Source: Planctomycetota bacterium
Lineage (GTDB): Bacteria > Planctomycetota > Planctomycetia > Pirellulales > Pirellulaceae
DNA: 64,000 nucleotides
Direction: 5' to 3'
NCBI GenBank assembly: GCA_014238905.1
Contig: JABAAE010000001.1
Location: forward strand, 108,712-172,711
In this document: in pieces, positions 9,052 through 18,663 of the stretch
Layout: every line of letters begins with the position of its first letter
Position numbering within the stretch: position 1 is the first letter of the stretch
The notes under the pieces: generated by a model
The model's input: the letters and a program-made list of their open reading frames with translations, nothing else
What the model was told of the DNA's origin: nothing
Databases searched by the model: none
Translations under genes and position numbers: made by a program

Positions 9052-10407
9052 ATGATCACTTTATTTGGCAATTCCGAACCCACATCGAACAACAGACTCT
9101 GTGACGGTGTTTCACGACGTGACTTCCTTCAAATTGGAGGATTGGGGATGGGCGGAATGACACTTTCCCAATTGCTCCAGGCCGAAGAGACTGCTGGAAT
9201 CGGCAATTCCCACAAAGCCATTATCATGATCTACATGGTTGGAGCTCCGTCTCACCAGGATATGTATGATCTTAAGATGCAGGCCCCTGCTGAAATCCGG
9301 GGCGAATTTCAACCGATCAAAACCAACGTGCCGGGAATTGAAATCTGCGAACACATGCCGGGCATGGCAAAAATCATGGACAAGTGTGTTCCCTTACGGT
9401 CCGTTCACGGATCTCCCAGTGGTGCTCATGATTCTTTTATCTGTTACACCGGACGAACCACACAACGTCAACCAAAAGGAGGTTGGCCCTCTCTGGGATC
9501 CACGATCTCCAAGCTCAAGGGCCCTCAAAACCAGGCGGTTCCTCCATTTGTCGGCCTAGCTCCCGATGCAGGACACCCACCCTACGGGTCTCCAGGATTA
9601 CCAGGATTTCTGGGTGTCAGCCATGCCGCATTTCGCCCCTCCGGCCCAGCTCGCAACAACATGAAAGTGACCAATGTAAAAATCAATCGGTTACAGGATC
9701 GCAAGAATTTGCTTGGGCAATTTGATGCCTTTCGACGAGAAGCGGATGCGAGTGGGATGATGTCGGGTCTGGACAGTCTATCCGACCAGGCGTTGGGGAT
9801 TCTGACGTCCAGCAAACTTAGCGAGGCCCTCGACCTTTCCCGTGAAGATCCGAAAATTCGGGAACGATACGGAAAGGGCGATCCGAAAAAATTTGGCGAT
9901 GGCGCGCCCAGGAATCTTGAGCATTTCCTAATGGCTCGTCGACTGGTCGAGGCCGGGGCCAGGGTCGTCACTTTGAATTTTGGACGTTGGGATTTCCATA
10001 GCAACAATTTTAAAGGACTCAAAGACACCCACCTGCCATGGTTTGATCAAGGACTTTCTGCGTTGATCGATGACATCTATCAACGTGGACTGGACAAAGA
10101 CGTCTCGGTCGTCGCCTGGGGCGAATTCGGTCGCACACCACGTATCAACCAAAACGCCGGACGGGACCATTGGCCTCGTGTTGGCGGAGGGATCATCGCC
10201 GGTGGCGGCCTCAAGACCGGTCAAGTCATCGGTGCTACTGACCGTACGGGTGGAGAAATCGCTGACAGACCGATTCATTTTGGTGAAGTCCTGGCAACAC
10301 TCTACGGTCAGATGGGCATTGACGCCAATTCCATGACCATCAATGATTTGACTGGGCGACCTCAGTACCTTGTCGATGGGCATCGGCCGATGCCCGAATT
10401 GATTTGA
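9052..10407 (+). CDS. DUF1501 family Tat-exported protein
   Basis: The preferred start is ATG 9052 because it gives the typical N-terminus of this family (CDGVSRRDFLQIGGLGMGG), a twin-arginine signal with the arginine pair near residue 21; GTG 8995 adds 19 residues. The mature part shows the DUF1501/alkaline-phosphatase-like fold blocks: APSHQDMYDLK, HDSFICYTG, WDFHSNNFK and WGEFGRTPRIN.GRDHWP. In planctomycetes these periplasmic proteins are nearly always encoded directly after a PSCyt/PSD1 cytochrome gene. Here the nearest PSD1 gene (10968-13406) is convergent instead, so the pair has been separated or belongs to different partners. The enzymatic function is unknown. Confidence 0.9.
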   Translation: MITLFGNSEPTSNNRLCDGVSRRDFLQIGGLGMGGMTLSQLLQAEETAGIGNSHKAIIMIYMVGAPSHQDMYDLKMQAPAEIRGEFQPIKTNVPGIEICEHMPGMAKIMDKCVPLRSVHGSPSGAHDSFICYTGRTTQRQPKGGWPSLGSTISKLKGPQNQAVPPFVGLAPDAGHPPYGSPGLPGFLGVSHAAFRPSGPARNNMKVTNVKINRLQDRKNLLGQFDAFRREADASGMMSGLDSLSDQALGILTSSKLSEALDLSREDPKIRERYGKGDPKKFGDGAPRNLEHFLMARRLVEAGARVVTLNFGRWDFHSNNFKGLKDTHLPWFDQGLSALIDDIYQRGLDKDVSVVAWGEFGRTPRINQNAGRDHWPRVGGGIIAGGGLKTGQVIGATDRTGGEIADRPIHFGEVLATLYGQMGIDANSMTINDLTGRPQYLVDGHRPMPELI

Positions 10408-10411
10408 TGTC

Positions 10412-10795
10412 TTGCTGACTAGATTCGAGTTCCAGGTAAAACAATTGAATCTTATTTATAAAATCCTAAACGAACAGCAATGGAATCAATTCCAGGCAAG
10501 CTCTCTGTTTGAGGGATCCCCCATCGACATTCAGGATGGCTTCATCCATTTTTCGGGAGGCCCACAAGTCGCCCAAACCGCCAACAAGCATTTTGCCAAT
10601 CAAACAGATCTTTACCTGCTGACAGTCGATGGGGACCACTGCGGGCCCAACCTTCGCTGGGAGGTTTCTCGTGGCGGGGATTTGTTTCCACACCTCTATG
10701 GCAAACTGGCACTATCACAGGTCATTTCATGGCGACCTTTTCGGCAAGATAAGGATGGGCTGTTCCAGTTTTCCGAACAACCTGCCGCGGAGTAA
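10412..10795 (+). CDS. DUF952 family protein
   Basis: The 127-residue frame contains the small DUF952 domain: an IYKIL start, DGFIHFSGGPQVAQTANKHF, LYLLTVDGD and a C-terminal FPHLYGKL. The family is cytosolic and uncharacterised, and it resembles ADP-ribosyltransferase-like folds. No ATG is available. TTG 10412 lies 4 bases after the DUF1501 stop; a TTG at 10445 is two codons before the conserved IYKIL and fits the family's usual N-terminus better. Close spacing suggests cotranscription with the DUF1501 gene. Confidence 0.75.
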   Translation: MLTRFEFQVKQLNLIYKILNEQQWNQFQASSLFEGSPIDIQDGFIHFSGGPQVAQTANKHFANQTDLYLLTVDGDHCGPNLRWEVSRGGDLFPHLYGKLALSQVISWRPFRQDKDGLFQFSEQPAAE

Positions 10796-10967
10796 ACGCT
10801 GAGCGACCGCCGCAACTGTGTCACGTTCGCAGTTCACCAAAAATGAATTGCGCAGGAAACCGATGAGATCGGCTCAGCAATAGGACAACCCGGAAAAACC
10901 GTCATGAACGATTCTCGATCCCTGCTCAATGAAACACCTTGGCGGTCGAAGGCTGCCAGGCACCGGG

Positions 10968-13406
10968 CTATTGGAGCCACATGAATTCAGGGTGATTAAA
11001 TAGTAAATGGCTAATTTGTTTCCATTTTTCATTGGGTGAAAGCCCTTCCATCTCAGCAGCAGCCAGTAGGTTTTTGGCAACCTCCACCTCCGTCGAGGTC
11101 GGATCCCGCTGCAAAGCCTTTTGCCAAATCCAAGTCAACATCTCTTGTTCGGATCCAGAGGCTCGATGGGCAGCAATCCGCTCTCCCCAATCGGCAGCAA
11201 TTTCATGAACCAAAGGACTGTTCATCATTGCCAAAGACTGACTGGTAACCATCGTTACACTCCGTTTCCCAATCGATTTCCCAGGATCGGGAAAATCAAA
11301 TGTCTTCATAAACGGGTCAAAATAGTTTCGCCGAACCTTGATATAAAGACTACGACGGTTGTCACCATCCAGTGGACCCGTACGGGGAATATTCGACGGT
11401 TTGCTACCACTGGCATAAGACGGAACATACACGTCGACGCTGGGACCCTTTCGTGTTTCGACCAGCGAACCCGATACCGCCAGCATTGCATCCCGCAATT
11501 GTTCTGCTGTCAGGCGACGGCGAGAACCAAATGACACGAATCGATTCATGGGATCAGCCCGTCTGTGGGGTTCCTCCACTCGACTTGTTCGCTGGTAAGC
11601 GTTGGAATTTACAATCTGCCGTATCATCGATTGGGTCGACCAACCCTCTTCCATCAGTCGAATCGCCAAGAAATCCAGCAAGGGAAGATTCGATGGTGCC
11701 GCTCCCTGTTTTCCAAAGTTATTTGGGGTGTCAACAATTCCACGGCCCAACAAATGCAACCAAATCCGATTCACCCAGACCCTGGCGGTCAGTGGATTGT
11801 CCTGACTAGCAATTTGTCGTGCCAACCAAAGTCTGCCACTGTTTTGTCGTTGCCCCGGCGGGACCGAATAAAGCGATTCCTTCTGATCATGATTGGGGTT
11901 TAACGCGGCAAGAAAACCACGCTGAACCACAGGGCCCTCATTTCTATGTTCACCACGAACTAATAGAGAAACATCACTCGGATTCACATTTTTCGCCGCT
12001 CGGGACCAGTTCGACCAGGATGGATCAACAGCCGCCAGAGCGGCCATCCGTTTAAACAATTGAGCCGTATCCACCGGCGATTGAATCCCCAATTCCTCAC
12101 TCACAGGAAAATACTTTCCAGATGCCTTGGGGTTTTGGGCTGCCCTGCGTTGAGCCTGTTTATTCAGCAGGAACTTTTCCAGATCTGACTCCAGCAATCC
12201 CACCTTTTTAGCGATCACCGGTTCCAACACCTGGCGGGCCGCAGTTCGGTGCCTCGCTTGTTCTGTACTCCAGAATACCCCTGCCAAGGCATAGTAATCC
12301 TGCTGACTGATGGCATCAAACTTGTGATCATGGCAACGCGCGCATTCGGTTGTAAGGCCGAGGAAAGCCTTTCCAACAACATCGATCTGTGCATTGACTT
12401 CATCCCAACGTTGCTTGACCGGATCGACCGCCATGAAATGCATTTCATGCATGAAAAGAAAGCCTGTAGCAATGACACCTTCGTTTTCAAGTCCGTTTGC
12501 GCCGGTCCTGATTTGACTCCCGACAAGACGGTCACCCGCAAGATGTTCAACGACCATTCGATCAAAGGGAACATCATTATTGAACGCATCGATGACGTAA
12601 TCACGATACTTCCAAGCGAATGGTTTTTCCTGGTCGGTGACGTGTCCCTTGGTTTCCGAAAAACGTACGACATCCATCCAATGGCGAGCCCAATGCTCAC
12701 CAAAATGGGGATTAACCAGTAAATCGTCTACCAGTTTCGAGTACGCCGCTTTGCGATCCGAGCGGTAGTCGATCAAAAAGTCTTCGACTACCTTTGGTGT
12801 TGGCGGCAGCCCGATCAAATCGAAATAAAGTCGTCGTACCAAAACTCTCGGTTCGGCCGAGGTGGAAGAAGTCAGCGATCTACTGGCAATTCCCGCGTCC
12901 ACAAAGCTGTCAATAGACTTCGACACCCCACCCATCAAATCGAGTCGAAGCCGAGGTGGTTGCCAAGCCCAGTGCTCTTTTCGACGCTTCTGTAGATTAA
13001 ATTGGTTGAGAGCGGTCGTTTTTTTGGAGACCACCCTTGGATCAGCGGCCCCAGCAGCAATCCACTTATTGAAATCCGCGACAACCTCCGCGGACAATCG
13101 TCCCTCAGGAGGCATTTGTAGATCACGATTGTCGTATCCGATTGCCTCCAGCAACAGACTGCTGTTAGGGTCAGAAGGAACGATTGCTGGTCCCGAGTCA
13201 CCCCCTGCAAGCACAGCATCACGGGAATCCAACCGCAATCCACCCATTCTGTCATCGACATCAGCCGAGTGGCAGGGATAACAACTCTTGATCAAAACCG
13301 GGCGGATTTTGTTTTCAAAAAAGGCAAAGCGGTCGTCGTTTTCACCGCTCTGCAATTGGGCTGAAAACAACGCAATCGTCAACAACGCCCAGAGGCAACG
13401 TTTCAT
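10968..13406 (-). CDS. PSCyt1-PSCyt2-PSD1 (DUF1549/DUF1553) cytochrome c protein
   Basis: The 812-residue exported protein has a signal peptide (about residues 1-20), then a planctomycete cytochrome c domain with the haem-binding CYPCH at 42-46, QMPPEGRLS as the likely distal methionine, and PSCyt2/DUF1549 ([31 protein letters not shown]). The last third is PSD1/DUF1553 ([35 protein letters not shown]). These proteins are periplasmic and phylum-specific; electron transfer linked to polymer degradation has been proposed but is unproven. ATG 13406 is only 3 bases after the SGNH hydrolase stop, so the two form an operon. The usual DUF1501 partner is not downstream; it is present convergently. 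Confidence 0.93.
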   Translation of the reverse strand: MKRCLWALLTIALFSAQLQSGENDDRFAFFENKIRPVLIKSCYPCHSADVDDRMGGLRLDSRDAVLAGGDSGPAIVPSDPNSSLLLEAIGYDNRDLQMPPEGRLSAEVVADFNKWIAAGAADPRVVSKKTTALNQFNLQKRRKEHWAWQPPRLRLDLMGGVSKSIDSFVDAGIASRSLTSSTSAEPRVLVRRLYFDLIGLPPTPKVVEDFLIDYRSDRKAAYSKLVDDLLVNPHFGEHWARHWMDVVRFSETKGHVTDQEKPFAWKYRDYVIDAFNNDVPFDRMVVEHLAGDRLVGSQIRTGANGLENEGVIATGFLFMHEMHFMAVDPVKQRWDEVNAQIDVVGKAFLGLTTECARCHDHKFDAISQQDYYALAGVFWSTEQARHRTAARQVLEPVIAKKVGLLESDLEKFLLNKQAQRRAAQNPKASGKYFPVSEELGIQSPVDTAQLFKRMAALAAVDPSWSNWSRAAKNVNPSDVSLLVRGEHRNEGPVVQRGFLAALNPNHDQKESLYSVPPGQRQNSGRLWLARQIASQDNPLTARVWVNRIWLHLLGRGIVDTPNNFGKQGAAPSNLPLLDFLAIRLMEEGWSTQSMIRQIVNSNAYQRTSRVEEPHRRADPMNRFVSFGSRRRLTAEQLRDAMLAVSGSLVETRKGPSVDVYVPSYASGSKPSNIPRTGPLDGDNRRSLYIKVRRNYFDPFMKTFDFPDPGKSIGKRSVTMVTSQSLAMMNSPLVHEIAADWGERIAAHRASGSEQEMLTWIWQKALQRDPTSTEVEVAKNLLAAAEMEGLSPNEKWKQISHLLFNHPEFMWLQ

Positions 13407-13409
13407 GAC

Positions 13410-14150
13410 CTAGCTACCCATCAATTTTTCGACAGTGGGCTCAATCGCTTCGGCCCAAATAGCGTAACCCTTGGCATTAGGATGAAGTAAATCCGGCATG
13501 ATCGATTTCCCAAGTTTACCATCCTTGTCCAAAAATCGATTTGAGATATCAAGGAAATAAATTCCTTTCTCTTCTGAAGCGTAACCCTTGATTAACCGGT
13601 TGACTCCGTCATTAATCACCCGGTACTGTCCATCGGGTTTTTCATCCCGAGGAAAAATTCCTAGCAGCAAAATTTTTGTGTTTTCCAACCGTGACTGCAG
13701 TTCTTCGATGATTTTTTGAATACCTGCCGCGGTATGTTTGGGTGGATCCTTGCGATGCCCGGTGTTATTGGTGCCTATCATGATCACCGCCAACTTGGGA
13801 GATATACCCTCGACTTCTCCATTTTGTAGCCGCCAGATGACATGTTCTGTACGATCACCACTGTAGCCGATGTTGAATGCTTTCCGGGGCGCATAAAACT
13901 TGTCCCAAACAGCTTTGCCGCCCGACTCGAAGCCGTGGGTAATGGAATCACCAATAAAGAGGAGATCCACTTTTTCCATTTCCTTCAATTCCTTCAATTT
14001 TTGTTCATGCCGCGGCATCCACCACTTTTCCGCCCATTTAGCCGTCTGTATCTCCGGCTTCAAAGCCTGAATCTGTCCAGCCGACTCTTGACCAAAAGCC
14101 ATTGGCACAAACACCATCGAAAACAAAACACAAAGCGTGGTATTTTTCAT
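13410..14150 (-). CDS. Secreted SGNH/GDSL hydrolase
   Basis: The longest frame begins at 14342, but ATG 14150 is preferred: it follows a good ribosome site (ggag, 6 bases away) and gives a clean signal peptide ending AFG-Q. Product is about 246 residues. The catalytic blocks are plain: LLFIGDSITHG (block I, Ser), the SGDRTEHVIWRL glycine region, VIMIGTNNTG (block III, Asn) and DLLHPNAKGY (block V, Asp/His). It matches the platelet-activating-factor acetylhydrolase-like acylesterases common in planctomycetes, acting outside the cytoplasm on acylated sugars or lipids. It is the first gene of an operon with the PSD1 cytochrome, which suggests a joint role in substrate breakdown. Confidence 0.9.
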   Translation of the reverse strand: MKNTTLCVLFSMVFVPMAFGQESAGQIQALKPEIQTAKWAEKWWMPRHEQKLKELKEMEKVDLLFIGDSITHGFESGGKAVWDKFYAPRKAFNIGYSGDRTEHVIWRLQNGEVEGISPKLAVIMIGTNNTGHRKDPPKHTAAGIQKIIEELQSRLENTKILLLGIFPRDEKPDGQYRVINDGVNRLIKGYASEEKGIYFLDISNRFLDKDGKLGKSIMPDLLHPNAKGYAIWAEAIEPTVEKLMGS

Positions 14151-14436
14151 CTCATTCTCCGGGGTAAGCAATTGAAGAGACCTGCTGAGGGCTATTATCA
14201 GGGTAACCCAATTCAACCCGTTAAAACAGCTAGATGGTCCGCCAAAAGCCAATCCACCAGCTGTGTAGAAAAATTTGCCAAGCCGACTTTGGGTTAGTAC
14301 GATAGCGTATTGCGATATCCGTTTTAGAGGTCCGATTTCCATCCAAAACCAGTGCCGTAAACAGGATCAATCCGGCGGCGGCTTTTGAAACCCACGCAAT
14401 CCAACATTGTTTTTTTTCTTTGATCAAAGGTGGCTT

Positions 14437-15456
14437 ATGACTTTTTCCTCTCGGGTTCTTTTTTTTGCATCGTTGATGTTTCTCACTGGTTTTTTGATGC
14501 CGACAAATCTCGTGGGACAGGACGCCAAGAGTGAATTGCCGGATTCCATCGGCGAAATTATCTGGCACCGGAAAAATTTTGAAAAACTGGTTCCCGCTGG
14601 GTCCAAGATCGAGGTGCTTGCCGGCGGTTTTGAATGGTCCGAAGGTCCGGTCTGGATTCCCGCAAAACAGACGGTCCTGTTTTCGGATATTCCCAACAAC
14701 AAAATCGTCAGTTGGAAAGAAGGGCAGGGGGCGTCGACTTTCTTACAACCGGCAGGGTACACCGGCGAAAAGAAATTCACCGGAACCGAGCCCGGAACCA
14801 ACGGATTGATGCTCGATTCGAAGGGCGTTTTGTACATGTGTTGCCACGGTGATCGTTGCATCAAGAAGATGGTGGACGGCAAAGCAGTTGTGGTTGCCGA
14901 CCAATTTGATGGCAAACGATTCAACAGTCCCAACGACCTTGTATTCCACTCCAACGGAGACCTGTATTTCACCGATCCACCGTACGGATTGCCCAAACGA
15001 ATGGATGATCCGGGACGAGAACTGGATTGGTGCGGCGTCTATCGCCTTTCCAATGGGAAGGTCACCTTGCTGACCAAGGAGATGACACGTCCCAATGGCA
15101 TTGCCTTTTCTCCGGATTTCAAAACCCTTTACGTCGCCCAGTCCGATCCCAAGGCAGCCATCTGGAAGTCCTTCCCCGTGAAGGAAGACGGCAGCTTGGG
15201 CAAAGGCGAACTGTTCTTTGATTCCACCGAGTCGGTAGGAAAAGAAAAAGGACTACCGGATGGCATGGTCGTAGATAAACGAGGAAGGGTTTGGGCAACC
15301 GGCCCTGGCGGCGTCCTTGTATTCAGTAAAAAAGGGAAGTTAATTGGCCAATTAAACACCAAAGAAGCAACAGCCAACTGTACTTTTGGCAACGACGGTT
15401 ATCTTTATATTACCGCTGACATGTACTTTTGCAGGGTCAAAACAACCCTCAAGTAA
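14437..15456 (+). CDS. Secreted SMP-30/gluconolactonase family protein
   Basis: Start ATG 14437 is chosen because aaaggtgg lies just upstream and because it gives a signal peptide (VLFFASLMFLTGFLMPTNLVGQ); the TTG at 14407 would add a Phe-rich run. The product is about 339 residues with the SMP-30/LRE beta-propeller blocks EGPVWIP, LFSDIPNNKI, NGLMLDSKG, FNSPNDLVFHSNGDLYFTDPPYG, RPNGIAFSPD and DGMVVDKRGRVWATGPGG. Metal ligands of the lactonase site (Glu in EGPVW, Asn in SPND, Asp in PDGM) are present. It is probably a periplasmic sugar-lactone hydrolase. A strong terminator follows. Confidence 0.92.
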   Translation: MTFSSRVLFFASLMFLTGFLMPTNLVGQDAKSELPDSIGEIIWHRKNFEKLVPAGSKIEVLAGGFEWSEGPVWIPAKQTVLFSDIPNNKIVSWKEGQGASTFLQPAGYTGEKKFTGTEPGTNGLMLDSKGVLYMCCHGDRCIKKMVDGKAVVVADQFDGKRFNSPNDLVFHSNGDLYFTDPPYGLPKRMDDPGRELDWCGVYRLSNGKVTLLTKEMTRPNGIAFSPDFKTLYVAQSDPKAAIWKSFPVKEDGSLGKGELFFDSTESVGKEKGLPDGMVVDKRGRVWATGPGGVLVFSKKGKLIGQLNTKEATANCTFGNDGYLYITADMYFCRVKTTLK

Positions 15457-15483
15457 CCAACCTGACTCGAGCAAGAACAAGCA

Positions 15484-15531
15484 CGTGCCATTCGAGGGCG
15501 ACCGCCCATCGAATGGCACGTTTTGTTTGTT
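15484..15531 (+). terminator. Strong intrinsic terminator after the SMP-30 gene
   Basis: A perfect 12-bp stem (cgtgccattcga at 15484-15495 with tcgaatggcacg at 15509-15520) encloses an inner gggc/gccc pair with a 4-base loop. It is followed at once by ttttgtttgtt. It lies 28 bases after the SMP-30 stop codon. Confidence 0.85.
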
Positions 15532-15678
15532 GGATTCCATCCCAAATGGATGACAATCCTCCGAGTGAATGACAATGCATTGAAGCTGTGATACCGCATG
15601 CGATCACCGCCGGTAGCAGATCCGGCACATTTCGGCTGAACCGCTGCACCCTCTCTAACTACCGCCTAAATCCATGAC

Positions 15679-16506
15679 CTACTTGCCAACATCGATTTGC
15701 TCGGTTAGCCGGCCGGGAGAGCCCATGATGTTGTATCCGCAATCGAGGTGCATTACCTCGCCTGTAATCCCATTGGACATTTCTGACAGTAGGAAGGCTC
15801 CTGTATTGGCAATTTCCGACTCCGAGATATTTCTCCCCAAAGGCGCCATCCCGTCATAAAGGGCAAGCATCTCGCGAACCCCTGCCGCCACGCCCGCGAG
15901 TGTCTTAACCGGACCGGCGCTTAACGCGTTGACCCGGATTTTACTGGGTCCCAAATCATACGCGAGGTACTTGGTGATCGACTCTAAAGCCGCCTTGCAG
16001 ACCCCCATCATGTTATAACCTGGAACAACTTTTTCGCCACCATAATAGGTCATGCACGTAATGGCTGAATCTTCCCTTAGGATAGACTGTGCGGCATTGG
16101 CAACGGCAATCAAGCTGTAAGCGCTGACATCCATGGCCATTTTGAATCCCTCTCGCGAGCATCCCAAAGTAGGTACCCTCAGGTCATCCAAACTTGCGAA
16201 CGCCACGCTGTGCAACAGAAAGTCAATCTCCCCAAATTCTCTGCCTGCTTCATCCATAACCGATTGAATATTGGCATCATCCTGAACATCCAGCGGGGTG
16301 AGGAATTTGACTTGATCGTCAAAACCCTTCAACGCTTTTCGAACCCGCATCGTGTTTTTCTTTTTCTCATCATCAGGGCGATCGGGCAGGTGGGTCACGC
16401 CGATCATTCCCCCCTGTCTCATGATCTCCTTGGCGATAATTGACGCGATCGAACTATCATTGGCGATTCCCAGAATCAAGCCTTTTTTGTTTTCAAACAG
16501 TCCCAT
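15679..16506 (-). CDS. fabI: Enoyl-[acyl-carrier-protein] reductase (NADH)
   Basis: This 275-residue short-chain dehydrogenase matches FabI rather than FabG. It has the divergent nucleotide site GLILGIANDSSIA, LLHSVAFA, and the FabI catalytic spacing with the final Tyr-x6-Lys in YNMMGVCK, followed by VNALSAGPVKTLA. It catalyses the last reduction of each fatty-acid elongation cycle. The gene is monocistronic and divergent from the sigma-54-type activator. The start ATG 16506 gives the usual MGLFENKKGLI N-terminus. Confidence 0.95.
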   Translation of the reverse strand: MGLFENKKGLILGIANDSSIASIIAKEIMRQGGMIGVTHLPDRPDDEKKKNTMRVRKALKGFDDQVKFLTPLDVQDDANIQSVMDEAGREFGEIDFLLHSVAFASLDDLRVPTLGCSREGFKMAMDVSAYSLIAVANAAQSILREDSAITCMTYYGGEKVVPGYNMMGVCKAALESITKYLAYDLGPSKIRVNALSAGPVKTLAGVAAGVREMLALYDGMAPLGRNISESEIANTGAFLLSEMSNGITGEVMHLDCGYNIMGSPGRLTEQIDVGK

Positions 16507-16651
16507 TATTTCTTTCTACGAAGGTTGCTTTGGGCGTCAGTGGAGGCCCCACAAGGACCAATCTGGCCTCAGCAGTACCAAACACAAATCAAAATGACTA
16601 CAATTCAGCCAATCCTCATCAGAAAAATAACAGGTTTCATTTTCTCATTCA

Positions 16652-18601
16652 ATGCCTTACGAGTCCCCTGTCACCAAGCTCTCCGAAAGAATCGGTCAAG
16701 ACCCGCGACTGTCGGGGCTTCTGCCGGAAGCCCTCGCGTTGATTACCGATTCGAATCAGGAATTTGGTATTGTCCTTTCGCAGGTTACTAAATTAATCGC
16801 GGCTAATCTTGGGCTAAACCGTCTCGATATCGCGGTCGGCATGAGAGGGCGGTGGCAAAGTTTAACGGATCTCGATGGCCAACACCGATTGCCCGAAACC
16901 CTTCTTGGCGAAGTACTAGACCAGGGAATGGCCATTGCAGACGGGACATTGCTTGGCAGTCCGCTATTTTTGACAGCTAGTTCCAACGAAGTCGTTTTCG
17001 CCGAGATTTCTCCCGATGATGGGGGAATGACCGCCAATCAGTTTGATTCCATCGCCGCATCGGTCGGCCTCGTCTATTTTCTTGGCCGGCAGCAACGGCG
17101 GCAGCAACGGCGAATCCGATACCAACATGCCATATTGGAAATCGCAGCGCAGTGGAATCAGGCCCAAGAAGTTGCTCCCCTGCTGGAACAAATTGCCGAA
17201 GCAGCTACCCGGCTTTTAGGGGCAGAGCGGGCCAGCATTTTCCTATGGGACAAGCCAAACAAAATCCTGATTGGCCGCCCCGCGTTAGGAGTCGAAAACA
17301 ATGAATTGCGGATTCCCGATACAACTGGAATTGTGGGGCAGGTTGTACAGGACGGGGAAGTACGTCGAGTTGACTCAGACGTCAAAGAGCAGCAAATGGA
17401 AATCGACCGCCAAGTTGATCAACAGCTCGGATTCGAAACCAGATCGTTACTTTGTGCGCCGATGATTAGTCACGGAAAAATTCTTGGTGCATTTGAGATG
17501 ATCAATAAGGTGGGTGGCAATTTTGATCCAGATGATGAAGCCGACCTGCTTGAACTTGCCGGCCATGCCGCCATCGCGTTGGCCAATACGCAGCACATTG
17601 AAGAACTGTTAAAAAAACAGGAAACCCTCGTCAATCAGGCCGCTGCCGAAGTGGAGATGATCGGAGAGTGTCCAGCTATCAGTGATTTGAGGACCACCAT
17701 TGCCAAGGTGGCGCCAACCGATCTGTCCGTTTTAATCTTGGGAGAGAATGGAACTGGTAAAGAGGTCACTGGGCAAATGGTCCACTACCTTAGCCAAAGA
17801 CGAAATGAGCCATTAGTGGCGGTCAATTGTGCGGCGATCACAGAGTCCCTTTTGGAAAGTGAGTTGTTTGGCCATGAGAAGGGTGCCTTTACAGACGCTA
17901 ATGAAACCCGCCCCGGAAAGTTTGAGGTGGCCGCCGGCGGCACCCTTTTTCTGGACGAAATCGGTGACATGAGCCTGACTGGGCAATCCAAATTACTGCG
18001 GGTACTCGAGGAAAAGATGGTTGTCCGAGTCGGCGGCTCGACTCCCATTCCAGCTGATGTACGAATAGTAGCAGCCACCAACCAAGATCTTGCTGAACTG
18101 GTCCGTGAGAAAAAGTTTCGGGAAGACCTGTTTTTTCGGTTAACCGTTGTCACCGTCGACATGCCGCCGCTGCGAAAACGAGACAAAGACATTCTGCTAT
18201 TGGCCCAACATTTTTTGGCCACCTTCTGCCAGCAGGCTAAAAGAAAGGTCCCAGCCTTTACAGCAGCGGCTCGAACCAAGCTGTTAATGCATCCCTGGCC
18301 AGGCAACGTTCGTGAACTGAGGAACATGATGGAGCGTCTCGCCTATCTGGGAAGCGAACAAACCGTTGAAGGGGACGATCTGGATTTCATCATGACTGGA
18401 CCCTCCAAATCAGGCAATGAATTTCAATTGGATCTAAACCTGAGCGATGCCAGTCGGAACTTCCAGATCGCCTTCATTGAAAAACAGATCGAGGCAGCAC
18501 GCGGAAACATAACCGCTGCCGCCAAGCGACTGGGATTGCATCGAAGTAATCTATATCGAAAAATGCGACAACTTGAAATGGAAGTCAATGAAGAGATCTG
18601 A
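16652..18601 (+). CDS. GAF-domain sigma-54-type AAA+ transcriptional activator with a GAFTDA motif
   Basis: The 649-residue protein has an N-terminal sensory part, a clear GAF domain around residues 160-310, then a central AAA+ domain with Walker A GENGTGKE near residue 364 and Walker B GGTLFLDEIGD near 430. Further on are the sensor and arginine-finger region (FREDLFFRL) and a C-terminal Fis-type helix-turn-helix (TAAAKRLGLHRSNLYRKM). Such proteins remodel sigma-54 polymerase. The L1 loop, usually GAFTGA, reads GAFTDA from residue 411; the contacting Phe and Thr are kept but the second Gly is Asp. There is no receiver domain, so the input is probably a small ligand bound by GAF. It lies 62 bases before the Rieske gene, a possible target. 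Confidence 0.92.
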   Translation: MPYESPVTKLSERIGQDPRLSGLLPEALALITDSNQEFGIVLSQVTKLIAANLGLNRLDIAVGMRGRWQSLTDLDGQHRLPETLLGEVLDQGMAIADGTLLGSPLFLTASSNEVVFAEISPDDGGMTANQFDSIAASVGLVYFLGRQQRRQQRRIRYQHAILEIAAQWNQAQEVAPLLEQIAEAATRLLGAERASIFLWDKPNKILIGRPALGVENNELRIPDTTGIVGQVVQDGEVRRVDSDVKEQQMEIDRQVDQQLGFETRSLLCAPMISHGKILGAFEMINKVGGNFDPDDEADLLELAGHAAIALANTQHIEELLKKQETLVNQAAAEVEMIGECPAISDLRTTIAKVAPTDLSVLILGENGTGKEVTGQMVHYLSQRRNEPLVAVNCAAITESLLESELFGHEKGAFTDANETRPGKFEVAAGGTLFLDEIGDMSLTGQSKLLRVLEEKMVVRVGGSTPIPADVRIVAATNQDLAELVREKKFREDLFFRLTVVTVDMPPLRKRDKDILLLAQHFLATFCQQAKRKVPAFTAAARTKLLMHPWPGNVRELRNMMERLAYLGSEQTVEGDDLDFIMTGPSKSGNEFQLDLNLSDASRNFQIAFIEKQIEAARGNITAAAKRLGLHRSNLYRKMRQLEMEVNEEI

Positions 18602-18663
18602 ATTCTCAGTCACTATCAAGACACGCCCGGACCCCGTCCTTTCAGACAAAATTTAGTAAGTCA

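Noticed and set aside
14230..14568. Minus-strand frame upstream of the SGNH gene
   Set aside because: It overlaps both the hydrolase leader and the SMP-30 start region and shows no family pattern. The chosen starts of the two real genes leave only a normal intergenic gap.
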